From Pseudomonas sp. ZH-FAD (lineage in GTDB: Bacteria > Pseudomonadota > Gammaproteobacteria > Pseudomonadales > Pseudomonadaceae), in assembly GCF_002803095.1 (NCBI RefSeq), contig NZ_PGLR01000001.1:248001-312000 (forward strand): a stretch of 64,000 bases of DNA. Direction: 5' to 3'. How positions within the stretch are numbered: the stretch's first letter is position 1; each line of letters starts with the position of its first letter. The notes below the pieces were generated by a model. It worked only from the letters and a program-made list of their open reading frames with translations, did not search any database and was not told the origin of the DNA. Of this stretch, positions 43,798-52,105 are shown one piece after another. The position numbers were made by a program, and so were the translations under genes.

Positions 43798-44772
43798 TTA
43801 GGCCGATCCTGCGAGATTCTTGCCCGATCCTGTGTGGCTGGGCTGGAAGCGCTCGGCCAGTTTGACGATTTGCGCGCGCTCGGTGCGGATGAAGTCGACG
43901 AAGGCCTGCGCTACCGGCGACAGGCGCCGGCCGCGGATATTCACCACGCACCAGCTGCGCTGCAAGGGCAGCTCGGCCACCGGCAGCTCGCGCAACAGGT
44001 CGTGTTGCAGCTCCAGACGCACGGCATGGCGTGGTAGCAGGGCAATGCCGAGGCCGGCGAGCACCGCCTCGCGCTGCGACTCCAGCGAGCCGATCTCCAG
44101 GGTGTTAGGGAAGTGCGCACGTTTCTGGTGGCAGTACTCTTCGCAAGCGCGACGAGTGCCCGAGCCGCTTTCGCGAATCAGCAGGGGGTAGGCGGTGAGG
44201 TCCTGCAGCTGCAGGCTGTCCGCCTCGCACAGGGGATGATCAGGCGGCGCCACGGCGATGATCGGATTCTCGAGAAAGGGCATGAAGTCCAGCGCCAGGT
44301 CCTGCGGCACCTGGCTCATGATCATCAGGTCGTCGCGGCTCTGGGTCAGACGGCGCACCACCAGGGCGTGATTGACCACCGTGAGATTCAGGCTGACTTC
44401 CGGGTATTGGCGGCGAAATTCGGCGAACAGGTGAGGAATGAAATATTTTGCGCTGGATTCCACGCACAGGTTGAGCTGCCCCTGCAGTGAGCCCTGCAGG
44501 TCGGACAGCTGCATGTCGAGGCTCTCCAGGCGGCCGAAGATATCGCTGCTGGCGCGTTTGAGTGCCTCGGCGGCTTCGGTGAGGTAGAGCTTCTTGCCGA
44601 CGTACTCGAACAGCGGCTGGCCGACCAGCTCCTCCAACTGACGAATCTGCAGGCTGACGGCGGGCTGGGTCAGCGCCATTTCTTCGGCCGCGCGGCTGTA
44701 GGAGCCGTGCTCGCACACGGCACGGAATACCTGGAGCTGGCGCAAGGTCATGCGCAGCAGGGTTTTACGCAC
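43798..44772 (-). CDS. pycR: LysR-family regulator, PycR-like
   Basis: The 324-residue regulator has an N-terminal winged helix (LRQLQVFRAVCEHGSYSRAAEEMALTQPAVSLQIRQLEELVGQPLFEY) and a substrate-binding domain. It is divergent from pycA, as is PA5437 (PycR) in P. aeruginosa, which it closely resembles from memory. It probably regulates pyruvate carboxylase through the palindrome at 44798. An internal ATG at 44751 is an alternative start. Confidence 0.88.
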   Translation of the reverse strand: MRKTLLRMTLRQLQVFRAVCEHGSYSRAAEEMALTQPAVSLQIRQLEELVGQPLFEYVGKKLYLTEAAEALKRASSDIFGRLESLDMQLSDLQGSLQGQLNLCVESSAKYFIPHLFAEFRRQYPEVSLNLTVVNHALVVRRLTQSRDDLMIMSQVPQDLALDFMPFLENPIIAVAPPDHPLCEADSLQLQDLTAYPLLIRESGSGTRRACEEYCHQKRAHFPNTLEIGSLESQREAVLAGLGIALLPRHAVRLELQHDLLRELPVAELPLQRSWCVVNIRGRRLSPVAQAFVDFIRTERAQIVKLAERFQPSHTGSGKNLAGSA

Positions 44773-44797
44773 GGTTTCGTCCTCGTTCGGTCAGCGT

Positions 44798-44813
44798 ATA
44801 AGTAATTACTTAT
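44798..44813. promoter_or_regulatory. Palindromic LysR-type operator candidate for pycA/pycR
   Basis: ATAAGTAATTACTTAT is a perfect 16-bp palindrome with the T-N11-A form, 25 bases before pycR and 113 bases before pycA. It lies in an AT-rich divergent promoter region (44795-44850), well placed for both autoregulation and activation of pycA. Confidence 0.65.
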
Positions 44814-44926
44814 GCACGATCAAATAATTATTCATTTTTGTTAATTCGTATAGCCGGATAGGGTTTCACCACGTTTGCAACCAACTGTTGCAGCGGCCCT
44901 TGCAGCTCTGTGCTGAGGATTGGATC

Positions 44927-46342
44927 GTGATAAGAAAAATACTGATCGCCAACCGTGGTGAGATTGCCGTCCGCATCGTGCGGGCCTGCGCCGAGATGGG
45001 CATCCGCTCGGTGGCGATCTATTCCGATGCGGACCGTCATGCCCTGCACGTCAAGCGTGCCGATGAGGCGCACAGCATTGGCGAAGATCCGCTGGCCGGC
45101 TATCTGAACCCGCGCAAGCTGGTCAATCTGGCCGTGGAAACCGGTTGCGACGCCCTCCATCCCGGTTACGGTTTTCTGTCCGAAAATGCTGAACTTGCAG
45201 AGATCTGTGCCGAACGCGGGATCAAGTTCATAGGCCCGAGCGCGGAAGTCATCCGCCGCATGGGCGACAAGACCGAAGCCCGTCGCAGCATGATGGCTGC
45301 CGGCGTGCCCTGCACCCCCGGCACCGAGGGCAACGTCGCCGACCTGGCCGAAGCCCTGCGTGAAGCCGAGCGCATCGGTTATCCGGTGATGCTCAAGGCC
45401 ACCTCCGGTGGTGGCGGTCGCGGCATTCGTCGCTGCAACAGCCGCGAGGAGCTGGAACAGGCCTATCCGCGGGTCATTTCCGAGGCGACCAAGGCCTTCG
45501 GTAGCGCCGAAGTCTTCCTGGAAAAATGCATCGTCAACCCGAAGCACATCGAGGCGCAGATTCTCGCCGACAGCTTCGGCAATACCGTGCACCTGTACGA
45601 GCGCGATTGCTCGATCCAGCGCCGTAACCAGAAACTGATCGAAATCGCCCCGAGCCCGCAGCTCACCCCCGAGCAGCGCGCCTATATCGGCGACCTGGCT
45701 GTGCGCGCCGCGCAGGCCGTGGGCTACGAGAACGCCGGTACCGTGGAGTTCCTGCTCGCCGAAGGCGAGGTGTACTTCATGGAGATGAACACCCGGGTGC
45801 AGGTGGAGCACACCATCACCGAGGAAATCACCGGCATCGACGTCGTTCGTGAGCAGATCCGCATCGCCAGCGGCCTGCCACTGTCGGTCAAGCAGGAAGA
45901 CATCATCCACCGCGGTTATGCCCTGCAGTTCCGTATCAACGCCGAGGATCCGAAGAACAACTTCCTGCCCTCGTTCGGCAAGATCACCCGCTACTACGCG
46001 CCCGGCGGCCCTGGCGTACGCACCGACACGGCGATCTACACCGGTTACACCATTCCGCCCTATTACGACTCGATGTGCCTGAAGCTGATCGTCTGGGCGC
46101 TGACCTGGGAGGAGGCGATGGACCGTGGCCTGCGTGCGCTGGACGACATGCGCGTGCAGGGCGTGCGCACCACCGCGCCCTATTACCAGGAAATCCTGCG
46201 TAATCCGGAATTCCGTAGCGGCCAGTTCAACACCAGCTTCGTCGAAAGCCACCCGGAACTGACCCAGTACTCGATCAAGCGCAACCCGTCGCACCTGGCC
46301 ATCGCCATCGCCACCGCCATCGCTGCCCACGCGGGCCTGTAG
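44927..46342 (+). CDS. pycA: Pyruvate carboxylase subunit A (biotin carboxylase)
   Basis: The 471-residue ATP-grasp enzyme carboxylates biotin with bicarbonate and ATP. It opens with KILIANRGEIAVRIVRAC; the ATP site GGGGRGIRR lies near residue 163, and EMNTRVQVEHTITEEITGID contains the catalytic Glu/Arg region. I chose the GTG at 44927 because homologs begin at MI.KILIANRGE; GAGG lies upstream. It works with the next gene to make oxaloacetate from pyruvate. Confidence 0.93.
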   Translation: MIRKILIANRGEIAVRIVRACAEMGIRSVAIYSDADRHALHVKRADEAHSIGEDPLAGYLNPRKLVNLAVETGCDALHPGYGFLSENAELAEICAERGIKFIGPSAEVIRRMGDKTEARRSMMAAGVPCTPGTEGNVADLAEALREAERIGYPVMLKATSGGGGRGIRRCNSREELEQAYPRVISEATKAFGSAEVFLEKCIVNPKHIEAQILADSFGNTVHLYERDCSIQRRNQKLIEIAPSPQLTPEQRAYIGDLAVRAAQAVGYENAGTVEFLLAEGEVYFMEMNTRVQVEHTITEEITGIDVVREQIRIASGLPLSVKQEDIIHRGYALQFRINAEDPKNNFLPSFGKITRYYAPGGPGVRTDTAIYTGYTIPPYYDSMCLKLIVWALTWEEAMDRGLRALDDMRVQGVRTTAPYYQEILRNPEFRSGQFNTSFVESHPELTQYSIKRNPSHLAIAIATAIAAHAGL

Positions 46343-46350
46343 GGGACATC

Positions 46351-48162
46351 ATGAGCAAGAAGATCACCGTTACCGATACCGTCCTGCGCGATGCCCACCA
46401 GTCGCTGCTGGCCACGCGCATGCGCACCGAAGACATGCTGCCGATCTGCGACAAGCTCGACCGCGTCGGCTACTGGTCGCTGGAAGTCTGGGGTGGCGCC
46501 ACCTTCGACGCCTGCGTGCGCTTTCTCAAGGAAGACCCCTGGGAGCGCCTGCGTCAGCTCAAGGCCGCGCTGCCCAACACCCGCCTGCAGATGCTCCTGC
46601 GCGGGCAGAACCTGCTCGGCTACCGCCACTACAGCGATGATGTGGTCAAGGCGTTCGTAGCCAAAGCCGCGGTCAACGGCATCGACGTGTTCCGCATCTT
46701 CGACGCGATGAACGACGTGCGTAACCTGCGCGTGGCCATCGAGGCAGTGAAGGCTGCCGGCAAGCACGCCCAGGGCACCATCGCCTACACCACCAGCCCG
46801 GTGCACACCACCGAGGCGTTCGTTGCCCAGGCCAAGGCCATGCAGGCGATGGGTATCGACTCCATCGCCATCAAGGACATGGCTGGCCTGCTCACGCCTT
46901 ACGCCACCTTCGCGCTGGTCAAGGCACTGAAGAGCGAAGTCGATCTGCCGGTATTCATCCACAGCCACGACACGGCAGGTCTCGGTTCGATGTGCCAGCT
47001 CAAGGCCATCGAAGCCGGCGCCGATCATATCGATACCGCCATCTCCAGCCTGGCCTGGGGCACCAGCCATCCGGGCACCGAGTCGATGGTCGCCGCGCTC
47101 AAGGGCAGCGAATTCGACACCGGCCTGGACCTGGAGCTGATCCAGGAAATCGGCATGTACTTCCATGCCGTGCGCAAGAAGTACCACCAGTTCGAGAGCG
47201 AGTTCACCGGCGTGGATACCCGCGTGCAGGTCAACCAGGTGCCGGGCGGGATGATTTCCAACCTGGCCAACCAGCTCAAGGAGCAGGGTGCGCTGAACCG
47301 CATGAACGAAGTGCTGGAAGAGATTCCGCGCGTGCGTGCCGACCTCGGCTTCCCGCCGCTGGTGACACCGACATCGCAGATCGTCGGTACCCAGGCGTTC
47401 TTCAACGTGCTGGCCGGCGAGCGCTACAAGACCATCACCAACGAGGTGAAGCTGTACCTGCAGGGCCGCTACGGCAAGGCGCCGGGCAAGGTCGACGAGC
47501 AACTGCGCAAGCAGGCCATCGGCAGCGAGGAAGTGATCGACGTGCGCCCGGCCGACCTGCTCAAGCCCGAGCTGGCGCGCCTGCGTGAAGAGATCGGCAG
47601 CCTGGCCAGGTCCGAAGAGGACGTGCTGACCTTCGCCATGTTCCCCGATATCGGACGCAAGTTCCTCGAAGAGCGCGCGGCGGGCACCCTCAAGCCGGAA
47701 GAGCTGTTGCCCATGCCGAACGGTCAGGGCAAGGCCGCGCCAGTCGGCGGTGAAGGCGTGCCGACCGAGTTCGTGGTCGACGTGCACGGCGAAAGCTACC
47801 GCGTGGACATCACCGGTGTCGGCGTCAAGGGCGACGGCAAGCGCCACTTCTACCTGTCCATCGACGGCATGCCGGAAGAAGTGGTGTTCGAGGCGCTCAA
47901 TGAATACGTCGCAGGCGCCGCTGGCAAACGCAAGCAGGCCGGCGCACCGGGCGACGTGTCCACCACCATGCCGGGCAACATCGTCGATGTGCTGGTCAAG
48001 GAAGGTGACAGGGTCAAGGCCGGTCAAGCGGTGCTGATCACCGAAGCGATGAAGATGGAAACCGAAGTGCAGGCGCCGATTGCCGGCACCGTCAAGGCCG
48101 TTCACGTGGCCAAGGGCGACCGCGTCAATCCGGGCGAAGTACTGGTGGAAATCGAAGGTTAA
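46351..48162 (+). CDS. pycB: Pyruvate carboxylase subunit B (carboxyltransferase with biotin carrier; OadA-like)
   Basis: The 603-residue protein has a carboxyltransferase domain starting TDTVLRDAHQSLLATRMRTE, with Lys in IDSIAIKDMAGLLTPY as the likely carbamylated metal-site residue family and HSHDTAGLGSM. A PYC-OADA domain follows, then a biotinyl domain with EAMKMETEV near residue 565 (biotin on the Lys). No sodium-pump subunits (oadB, oadG) are nearby, so it is a pyruvate carboxylase rather than oxaloacetate decarboxylase. It starts 8 bases after pycA. Confidence 0.93.
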   Translation: MSKKITVTDTVLRDAHQSLLATRMRTEDMLPICDKLDRVGYWSLEVWGGATFDACVRFLKEDPWERLRQLKAALPNTRLQMLLRGQNLLGYRHYSDDVVKAFVAKAAVNGIDVFRIFDAMNDVRNLRVAIEAVKAAGKHAQGTIAYTTSPVHTTEAFVAQAKAMQAMGIDSIAIKDMAGLLTPYATFALVKALKSEVDLPVFIHSHDTAGLGSMCQLKAIEAGADHIDTAISSLAWGTSHPGTESMVAALKGSEFDTGLDLELIQEIGMYFHAVRKKYHQFESEFTGVDTRVQVNQVPGGMISNLANQLKEQGALNRMNEVLEEIPRVRADLGFPPLVTPTSQIVGTQAFFNVLAGERYKTITNEVKLYLQGRYGKAPGKVDEQLRKQAIGSEEVIDVRPADLLKPELARLREEIGSLARSEEDVLTFAMFPDIGRKFLEERAAGTLKPEELLPMPNGQGKAAPVGGEGVPTEFVVDVHGESYRVDITGVGVKGDGKRHFYLSIDGMPEEVVFEALNEYVAGAAGKRKQAGAPGDVSTTMPGNIVDVLVKEGDRVKAGQAVLITEAMKMETEVQAPIAGTVKAVHVAKGDRVNPGEVLVEIEG

Positions 48163-48169
48163 CCTCTAT

Positions 48170-48228
48170 GGAGCCCGGCCTGTTGGATGGGCAAGTTTGA
48201 CGGGGCGTAACCCGGGCTCCTTTTTTTA
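48170..48228 (+). terminator. Rho-independent terminator of pycAB
   Basis: A perfect 9-bp stem (GGAGCCCGG 48170-48178, CCGGGCTCC 48212-48220) is followed by seven T residues. The loop is long (33 bases). It begins 8 bases after the pycB stop. Confidence 0.8.
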
Positions 48229-48229
48229 T

Positions 48230-48480
48230 TCAGCGCCACGGCGCAGGTTTGTCCCGGGGGCCGCAAGGCTCCCTTTTTTTGCACGGCACATCCATGTGCT
48301 TCACCCCTTCGGTGGCCTCGCGCAAAACGCTAACGGCGTTTTTGCGACTCGCCAGTGCGGGGACAGGCCGGGCGTGCCGGCTAAGCTTTCCGGTCATGCC
48401 CCGGCGCTTCGCCTTCTTGGCGAGGCAAAGCAGGGCGATCAGCACCGCCTTGTGCCGGGGCATGGCCCTTTCCTTTGCGT
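48230..48480. repeat. Structured non-coding block, probable dispersed repeat
   Basis: This 250-base stretch between pycB and sbtA holds a second terminator-like hairpin (48256-48273, GCAA tetraloop, then seven T) and an 11-bp inverted pair CATGCCCCGGC (48395) / GCCGGGGCATG (48454). A minus-strand frame runs through it, but the protein is Arg/Lys/Pro-rich and unconvincing. It looks like a repeat element rather than a gene; only one copy is in the window. Confidence 0.45.
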
Positions 48481-48496
48481 GTATGTGACCGTCCAG

Positions 48497-48563
48497 GTAG
48501 GGTGCGCCGTGCGCACCGAGGCGGGTGGTGAATAGAGTGACTGGTGCGCACAGCGCACCCTAC
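48497..48563. repeat. REP-like inverted repeat (GTAGGGTGCGC family)
   Basis: Arms GTAGGGTGCGCCGTGCGCACC and its near complement GGTGCGCACAGCGCACCCTAC lie just upstream of sbtA. The same family recurs at 49843 right after sbtB, so the sbtAB pair is bracketed by two copies; a half copy is at 11150. Confidence 0.75.
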
Positions 48564-48586
48564 GAGTCTGGGGGAGGTGAGCTGAA

Positions 48587-49528
48587 GTGACTTTGGATCC
48601 GGTGGTGCTGTTCTTCGTCTTCGGCCTGGTCGCCGGCCTGCTCAAGAGTGAGTTGAAGCTGCCGGCGGCGCTTTACGAGACGCTGTCGATCATCCTCCTG
48701 CTGGCCATCGGTCTGCACGGCGGGGTGGAGCTGGCGCAGCAGGCCAGCCTGCAGCTGCTCGGTCAGTCGGCGCTGGTACTGGCGCTCGGCGTGCTGCTGC
48801 CGATCCTGGCGTTCGTCCTGCTGCGCGGCCTGCGCTTCGACCGCGTCAACGCCGCGGCGGTGGCGGCGCACTACGGTTCGGTCAGCGCCGGTACCTTCGC
48901 CGTGGTGGTGGCCTACATGCTGGCCAAGGGCATCGAGTTCGAGAGTTACATGCCGCTGTTCGTGGCCATCCTGGAGATTCCAGCGATTCTGGTCGGTATC
49001 GTTCTGGCCAAAGGCATTTCGCGTGAGACCCACTGGGGCGAGCTGGGCCGCGAGATCTTCCTCGGCAAGAGCATCATGCTGCTGCTCGGCGGCCTGGTGA
49101 TCGGCGCGATCGCCGGCAAGGAGGCGATCAAGCCGCTGGAGCCGCTGTACACCAGCATGTTCAAGCCGGTGTTGGCGTTCTTCCTGCTGGAGATGGGCCT
49201 GATCGCCTCCGGCCAGCTCGGTGCGCTGAAGCAGTTTGGTGTGCGCCTGGCGGCCTTCGCCCTGCTGATGCCGCTGTTCGGTGCGCTGATCGGCGCCTTG
49301 CTGGCGCGCTTCATGGGCCTGAGCCTGGGCGGCACGGCGATGCTGGCCACGCTCGCGGCCTCGGCGTCCTATATCGCGGTGCCGGCGGCCATGCGCCTGG
49401 CCTTGCCCGAGGCCAACCCGTCGCTGTCGCTGACCGCCTCGCTGGGCATCACCTTCCCATTCAATATCCTGATCGGCATTCCGCTGTACCTGGCGCTGGC
49501 CGAACGACTGATCGCCTGGGGGTTCTGA
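48587..49528 (+). CDS. sbtA: SbtA-like sodium-dependent bicarbonate transporter
   Basis: The 313-residue membrane protein (DUF897/SbtA family) has about ten helices. VAAHYGSVSAGTFAVVVAY and the later TLAASASYIAVPAAMRLALPEANPSL are the paired family signatures around the bicarbonate/sodium site. The start is a GTG at 48587 with GGGGAGG upstream. It is followed after one base by a PII-like gene, as in cyanobacterial sbtAB. It lies between pyruvate carboxylase and carbonic anhydrase, pointing to bicarbonate supply. Confidence 0.85.
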   Translation: MTLDPVVLFFVFGLVAGLLKSELKLPAALYETLSIILLLAIGLHGGVELAQQASLQLLGQSALVLALGVLLPILAFVLLRGLRFDRVNAAAVAAHYGSVSAGTFAVVVAYMLAKGIEFESYMPLFVAILEIPAILVGIVLAKGISRETHWGELGREIFLGKSIMLLLGGLVIGAIAGKEAIKPLEPLYTSMFKPVLAFFLLEMGLIASGQLGALKQFGVRLAAFALLMPLFGALIGALLARFMGLSLGGTAMLATLAASASYIAVPAAMRLALPEANPSLSLTASLGITFPFNILIGIPLYLALAERLIAWGF

Positions 49529-49529
49529 G

Positions 49530-49832
49530 ATGAACGCACATAGCCGCACCCTGCTCACCGTGATCTGCGAGGCGGCGCTGGAGAAGCGCCTGCTGGCCGA
49601 TCTGGAAGCGCTCGGCGCACCTGGCTGGACCATTTCCGACGCGCGTGGCCGTGGACACCGCGGCGTGCGCAGCGCCGGCTGGGACACCGAAGGCAACATC
49701 CGCCTGGAAATCATCTGCAACCGCGAATTGGCCGAGCGCATCGCCGAGCATCTGCAGGTGCGCTACTACGACCACTTCGCCATGGTCTGTTACCTGGCGC
49801 AGGTGGAAGTGCTGCGTGGGGAGAAGTTCTGA
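49530..49832 (+). CDS. sbtB: PII-like (SbtB-type) regulatory protein
   Basis: The 100-residue protein has a ferredoxin-like PII fold pattern: LLTVICEAALEKRLLADLEALGAPGWTISDARGRGHRG with a T-loop-like region around residues 40-55, then IRLEIICNREL and the C-terminal MVCYLAQVEVLRGEKF. SbtB proteins bind adenine nucleotides and close or modulate SbtA. It starts one base after the sbtA stop. The ligand cannot be read from sequence. Confidence 0.78.
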   Translation: MNAHSRTLLTVICEAALEKRLLADLEALGAPGWTISDARGRGHRGVRSAGWDTEGNIRLEIICNRELAERIAEHLQVRYYDHFAMVCYLAQVEVLRGEKF

Positions 49833-49842
49833 CTGGTCCCTG

Positions 49843-49915
49843 GTAGGGTGCGCTATGCGCACCAGCCCAGGTTAGCCGTGATCGGGGGGAGTCTGGTGCG
49901 CGCGGCGCACCCTAC
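49843..49915. repeat. REP-like inverted repeat (GTAGGGTGCGC family)
   Basis: GTAGGGTGCGCTATGCGCACC pairs with GGTGCGCGCGGCGCACCCTAC, 10 bases after sbtB. A half element of the GGGAGGGGCTTTAGCCGCG family follows at about 49952. Confidence 0.75.
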
Positions 49916-50011
49916 GGCCTAAAGTCCTTCCCACGTTCACGGTGCGTTTTGTGGGAGGGGCTTTAGCCGCGACCGGGTGAGGCTCGGTGCGCGGCCACCC
50001 TGCAAGGGCTT

Positions 50012-50740
50012 TCAGCTTTGTGGAAAACGTGCGCGCGGCGTCGCCATTGGAATCTTGTCGCCATCGAGCGGCAGGAAGCTGCCCAGCTCGGCGTCGTAGG
50101 CCTTGATCTGGCTGGTTTCGATGTCATACACCCAGCCATGGATGAACAATTGGCCGCGCGCCAGCTTGGCTGCCACCGACGGATGGGTGCACAGGTGGTT
50201 GAGCTGCGCCACCACGTTCTCTTCGGTCAGCACGGCCAGGGCTTCCTTGTCGTCGCTGCAGTTGCAGTTCTCTGCCACCACGCTGCGCGCTACCTCGGCA
50301 TGACGCAGCCAGGCTTTTACCGTGGGCATGGTTTCCAGCGAGGCCGGGTTGAGCACCGCTTTCATCGCGCCGCAGTCGGAGTGGCCGCAGATGACGATGT
50401 GTTGCACACCCAGGGCCATCACCGCGTACTCGATGGCGGTGGAGACGCCGCCCATCATCTGCCCGTAGGCCGGCACCACATTACCGACGTTGCGGTTGAC
50501 GAACAGGTCGCCGGGCGAGCTCTGGGTGATCAGCTCCGGCACCACGCGCGAGTCGGCGCAGGTGATGAACATGGCGCGTGGGTTCTGGGCGGTGGCGAGC
50601 TTCTTGAACAGCTCTTCCTGCTGCGGGAAGACCTCGTTGCGAAAGCGCTTGAAGCCATCGACGATGCTGTGCAGCGCCTGCTCGGCGGTTTCGTTGCCCT
50701 CGTGGGCCTGAAGCGGAATCACCTGATGTTTGTAAGGCAT
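50012..50740 (-). CDS. Beta-class carbonic anhydrase
   Basis: This interconverts CO2 and bicarbonate. The 242-residue protein has the zinc ligands in ITCADSRVVPEL (Cys with the Asp-Arg pair) and VICGHSDCGAMKAVL (His, Cys), the beta-class signature. It converges on sbtAB across a REP. It would keep bicarbonate available for pyruvate carboxylase, or trap imported bicarbonate. The 180 bases upstream hold no clear operator. Confidence 0.92.
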   Translation of the reverse strand: MPYKHQVIPLQAHEGNETAEQALHSIVDGFKRFRNEVFPQQEELFKKLATAQNPRAMFITCADSRVVPELITQSSPGDLFVNRNVGNVVPAYGQMMGGVSTAIEYAVMALGVQHIVICGHSDCGAMKAVLNPASLETMPTVKAWLRHAEVARSVVAENCNCSDDKEALAVLTEENVVAQLNHLCTHPSVAAKLARGQLFIHGWVYDIETSQIKAYDAELGSFLPLDGDKIPMATPRARFPQS

Positions 50741-50920
50741 GCCCTGAACCTCTGGGTTATCTGAAAATACGCTGCTAGAACGACAGTCGCTGCGCTGTGC
50801 GAGTCACACGCCAAGTGTCGCCTCCAGCGAGCTGAGCGACAACCGGCGGTTTCGGGTAATTCGCCCAGGCGCACAGGGAGCCTGTGTCGCTGCCAACTGG
50901 TATCGCGAGGGTGGGCCTGG

Positions 50921-51868
50921 TCAGCGCGCGCTCTGTCGCTCCAGCTCGTGCAGATAGGGCAGGTCGGGGCCGACCCGGGCGCAGGTCAGTGCGGCAGCCT
51001 CGATGGCCAGGCGCAGCATGGCGTCGATCTGCTCACGGCTCAGCGTCGCCAGCGCCTCGGGGCTGTCCAGATCGTGGCGGGCGAGGTAGCTGAGCAGCGC
51101 GGCCTGGAAGGTATCGCCAGCGCCAACGGTGTCACGGGTGTGCACCTCCACTGCCGGGGCCGACCAGTGCCCGTGGCGGCAGTGGACGCTGGCGCCTTTG
51201 CTGCCGTGGGTGAGAAACACCAGTTGGCAGCGCTGGTTGAGCCAGCTCGATGCGACCTGCTGCGGGTCGCGTTCGGGGTACAACAGCTGCAGATCCTCTT
51301 CGCTGACCTTGATCAGGTGCGCGTAGCGGGCGAAGGTCTCGACGCGCTCGCGCCAGTGGGCGATATCCGGCGCGGGGCCGAGGCGTACGTTGGGGTCGAG
51401 GCTGATCAGGCGCTGCTGATGTTCGCGTTGCACCAGCTGCAGCAGCGTCTCGGCCACCGGCTCCACCACCAGGGAGAAGGAGCCGACGTGCAGGCCGCGC
51501 ACCTGCGCATCCAGTGTCGGCAGGTGCTCGGCGAGCAGTTGGCGGTCGGCACAGCCTTCGCCACGGAAGGAATACTGCGGCGAGCCGGCAGCGTCCAGGC
51601 CGACCATCGCCAGAGTGGTCGGCGCATCGCTGGTGATCAGGTAGGCATCGCTCACGCCTTCATCACGCAGCACCTGGCGCAGGCGCTGGCCGAGGCTGTC
51701 CGAGGAAATCCCGGTGAACAGCGCCGAGTTGGCGCCCATGCGGCGCAGGCCCAGCGCTACGTTGAACGGCGAGCCACCGGCGATGGCCTTGAAGGCCAGC
51801 TCATTGCCACGCCCACCGTCGCTCTGGATGAACACATCGAACAGTGCTTCGCCACAGACCAGGTACAT
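50921..51868 (-). CDS. mtlZ: PfkB-family sugar kinase (fructokinase), MtlZ
   Basis: The 315-residue carbohydrate kinase has the N-terminal GGSPFNVALGLRRMGANSALF and the C-terminal signature DTVGAGDTFQAALLSYL with the catalytic Asp. It phosphorylates fructose, the product of mannitol oxidation by MtlD. It is the last gene of the polyol operon, separated from mtlY by an inserted repeat element (51891-52095), which may affect its expression. Confidence 0.88.
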   Translation of the reverse strand: MYLVCGEALFDVFIQSDGGRGNELAFKAIAGGSPFNVALGLRRMGANSALFTGISSDSLGQRLRQVLRDEGVSDAYLITSDAPTTLAMVGLDAAGSPQYSFRGEGCADRQLLAEHLPTLDAQVRGLHVGSFSLVVEPVAETLLQLVQREHQQRLISLDPNVRLGPAPDIAHWRERVETFARYAHLIKVSEEDLQLLYPERDPQQVASSWLNQRCQLVFLTHGSKGASVHCRHGHWSAPAVEVHTRDTVGAGDTFQAALLSYLARHDLDSPEALATLSREQIDAMLRLAIEAAALTCARVGPDLPYLHELERQSAR

Positions 51869-51890
51869 GTTCTTCTCCGTATCGGTTAAT

Positions 51891-52095
51891 GGGCACCTCT
51901 AAAAACCACCTGCTACGCCTGATGCCCATCAGTTAAGCGCCAAGGCGGGGAGTTCGTAGGAGCGGCGCCCCGCCTCGAAGCTGGGTGGCGCGGACTCGAA
52001 AGGCTTCGCCCCGGGGCGGGGCTCCTACGAAAGCCGCTTTGATAGCCTTATCTCATAGGCACTATCTGCCTTGCCTAGGTTCTTGGAGGTGCCCT
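51891..52095. mobile_element. Terminal-inverted-repeat element (MITE-like), copy 2, with nested repeat
   Basis: The ends GGGCACCTCTAAAAACC and GTTCTTGGAGGTGCCC are the same type as the element at 17083. The middle is interrupted at 51953-52031 by a different palindrome bounded by TTCGTAGGAGC and GCTCCTACGAA. Removing this leaves about 126 bases, near the 140-base size of the other copies. It fills the mtlY-mtlZ gap. Confidence 0.65.
51953..52031. repeat. REP-like palindrome nested in the element at 51891
   Basis: TTCGTAGGAGCGGCGCCCCGCC pairs imperfectly with GGGGCGGGGCTCCTACGAA. It belongs to the same GTAGGAGC...GCTCCTAC class as 42380. Confidence 0.65.
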
Positions 52096-52105
52096 CAAGG
52101 CGTTC

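Noticed and set aside
46183..48105. A 640-residue minus-strand frame opposite pycB
   Set aside because: pycB has clear catalytic and biotinyl motifs on the other strand; the antisense protein is His/Arg/Leu-rich without family features.
46351..48162. Oxaloacetate decarboxylase alpha subunit (sodium pump)
   Set aside because: The sequence is OadA-like, but it follows a biotin carboxylase gene and there are no beta or gamma pump subunits, so pyruvate carboxylase subunit B is the better call.
48230..48463. A 77-residue minus-strand frame between pycB and sbtA
   Set aside because: No ribosome site, very basic composition, and overlap with terminator-like hairpins; better explained as a repeat element.
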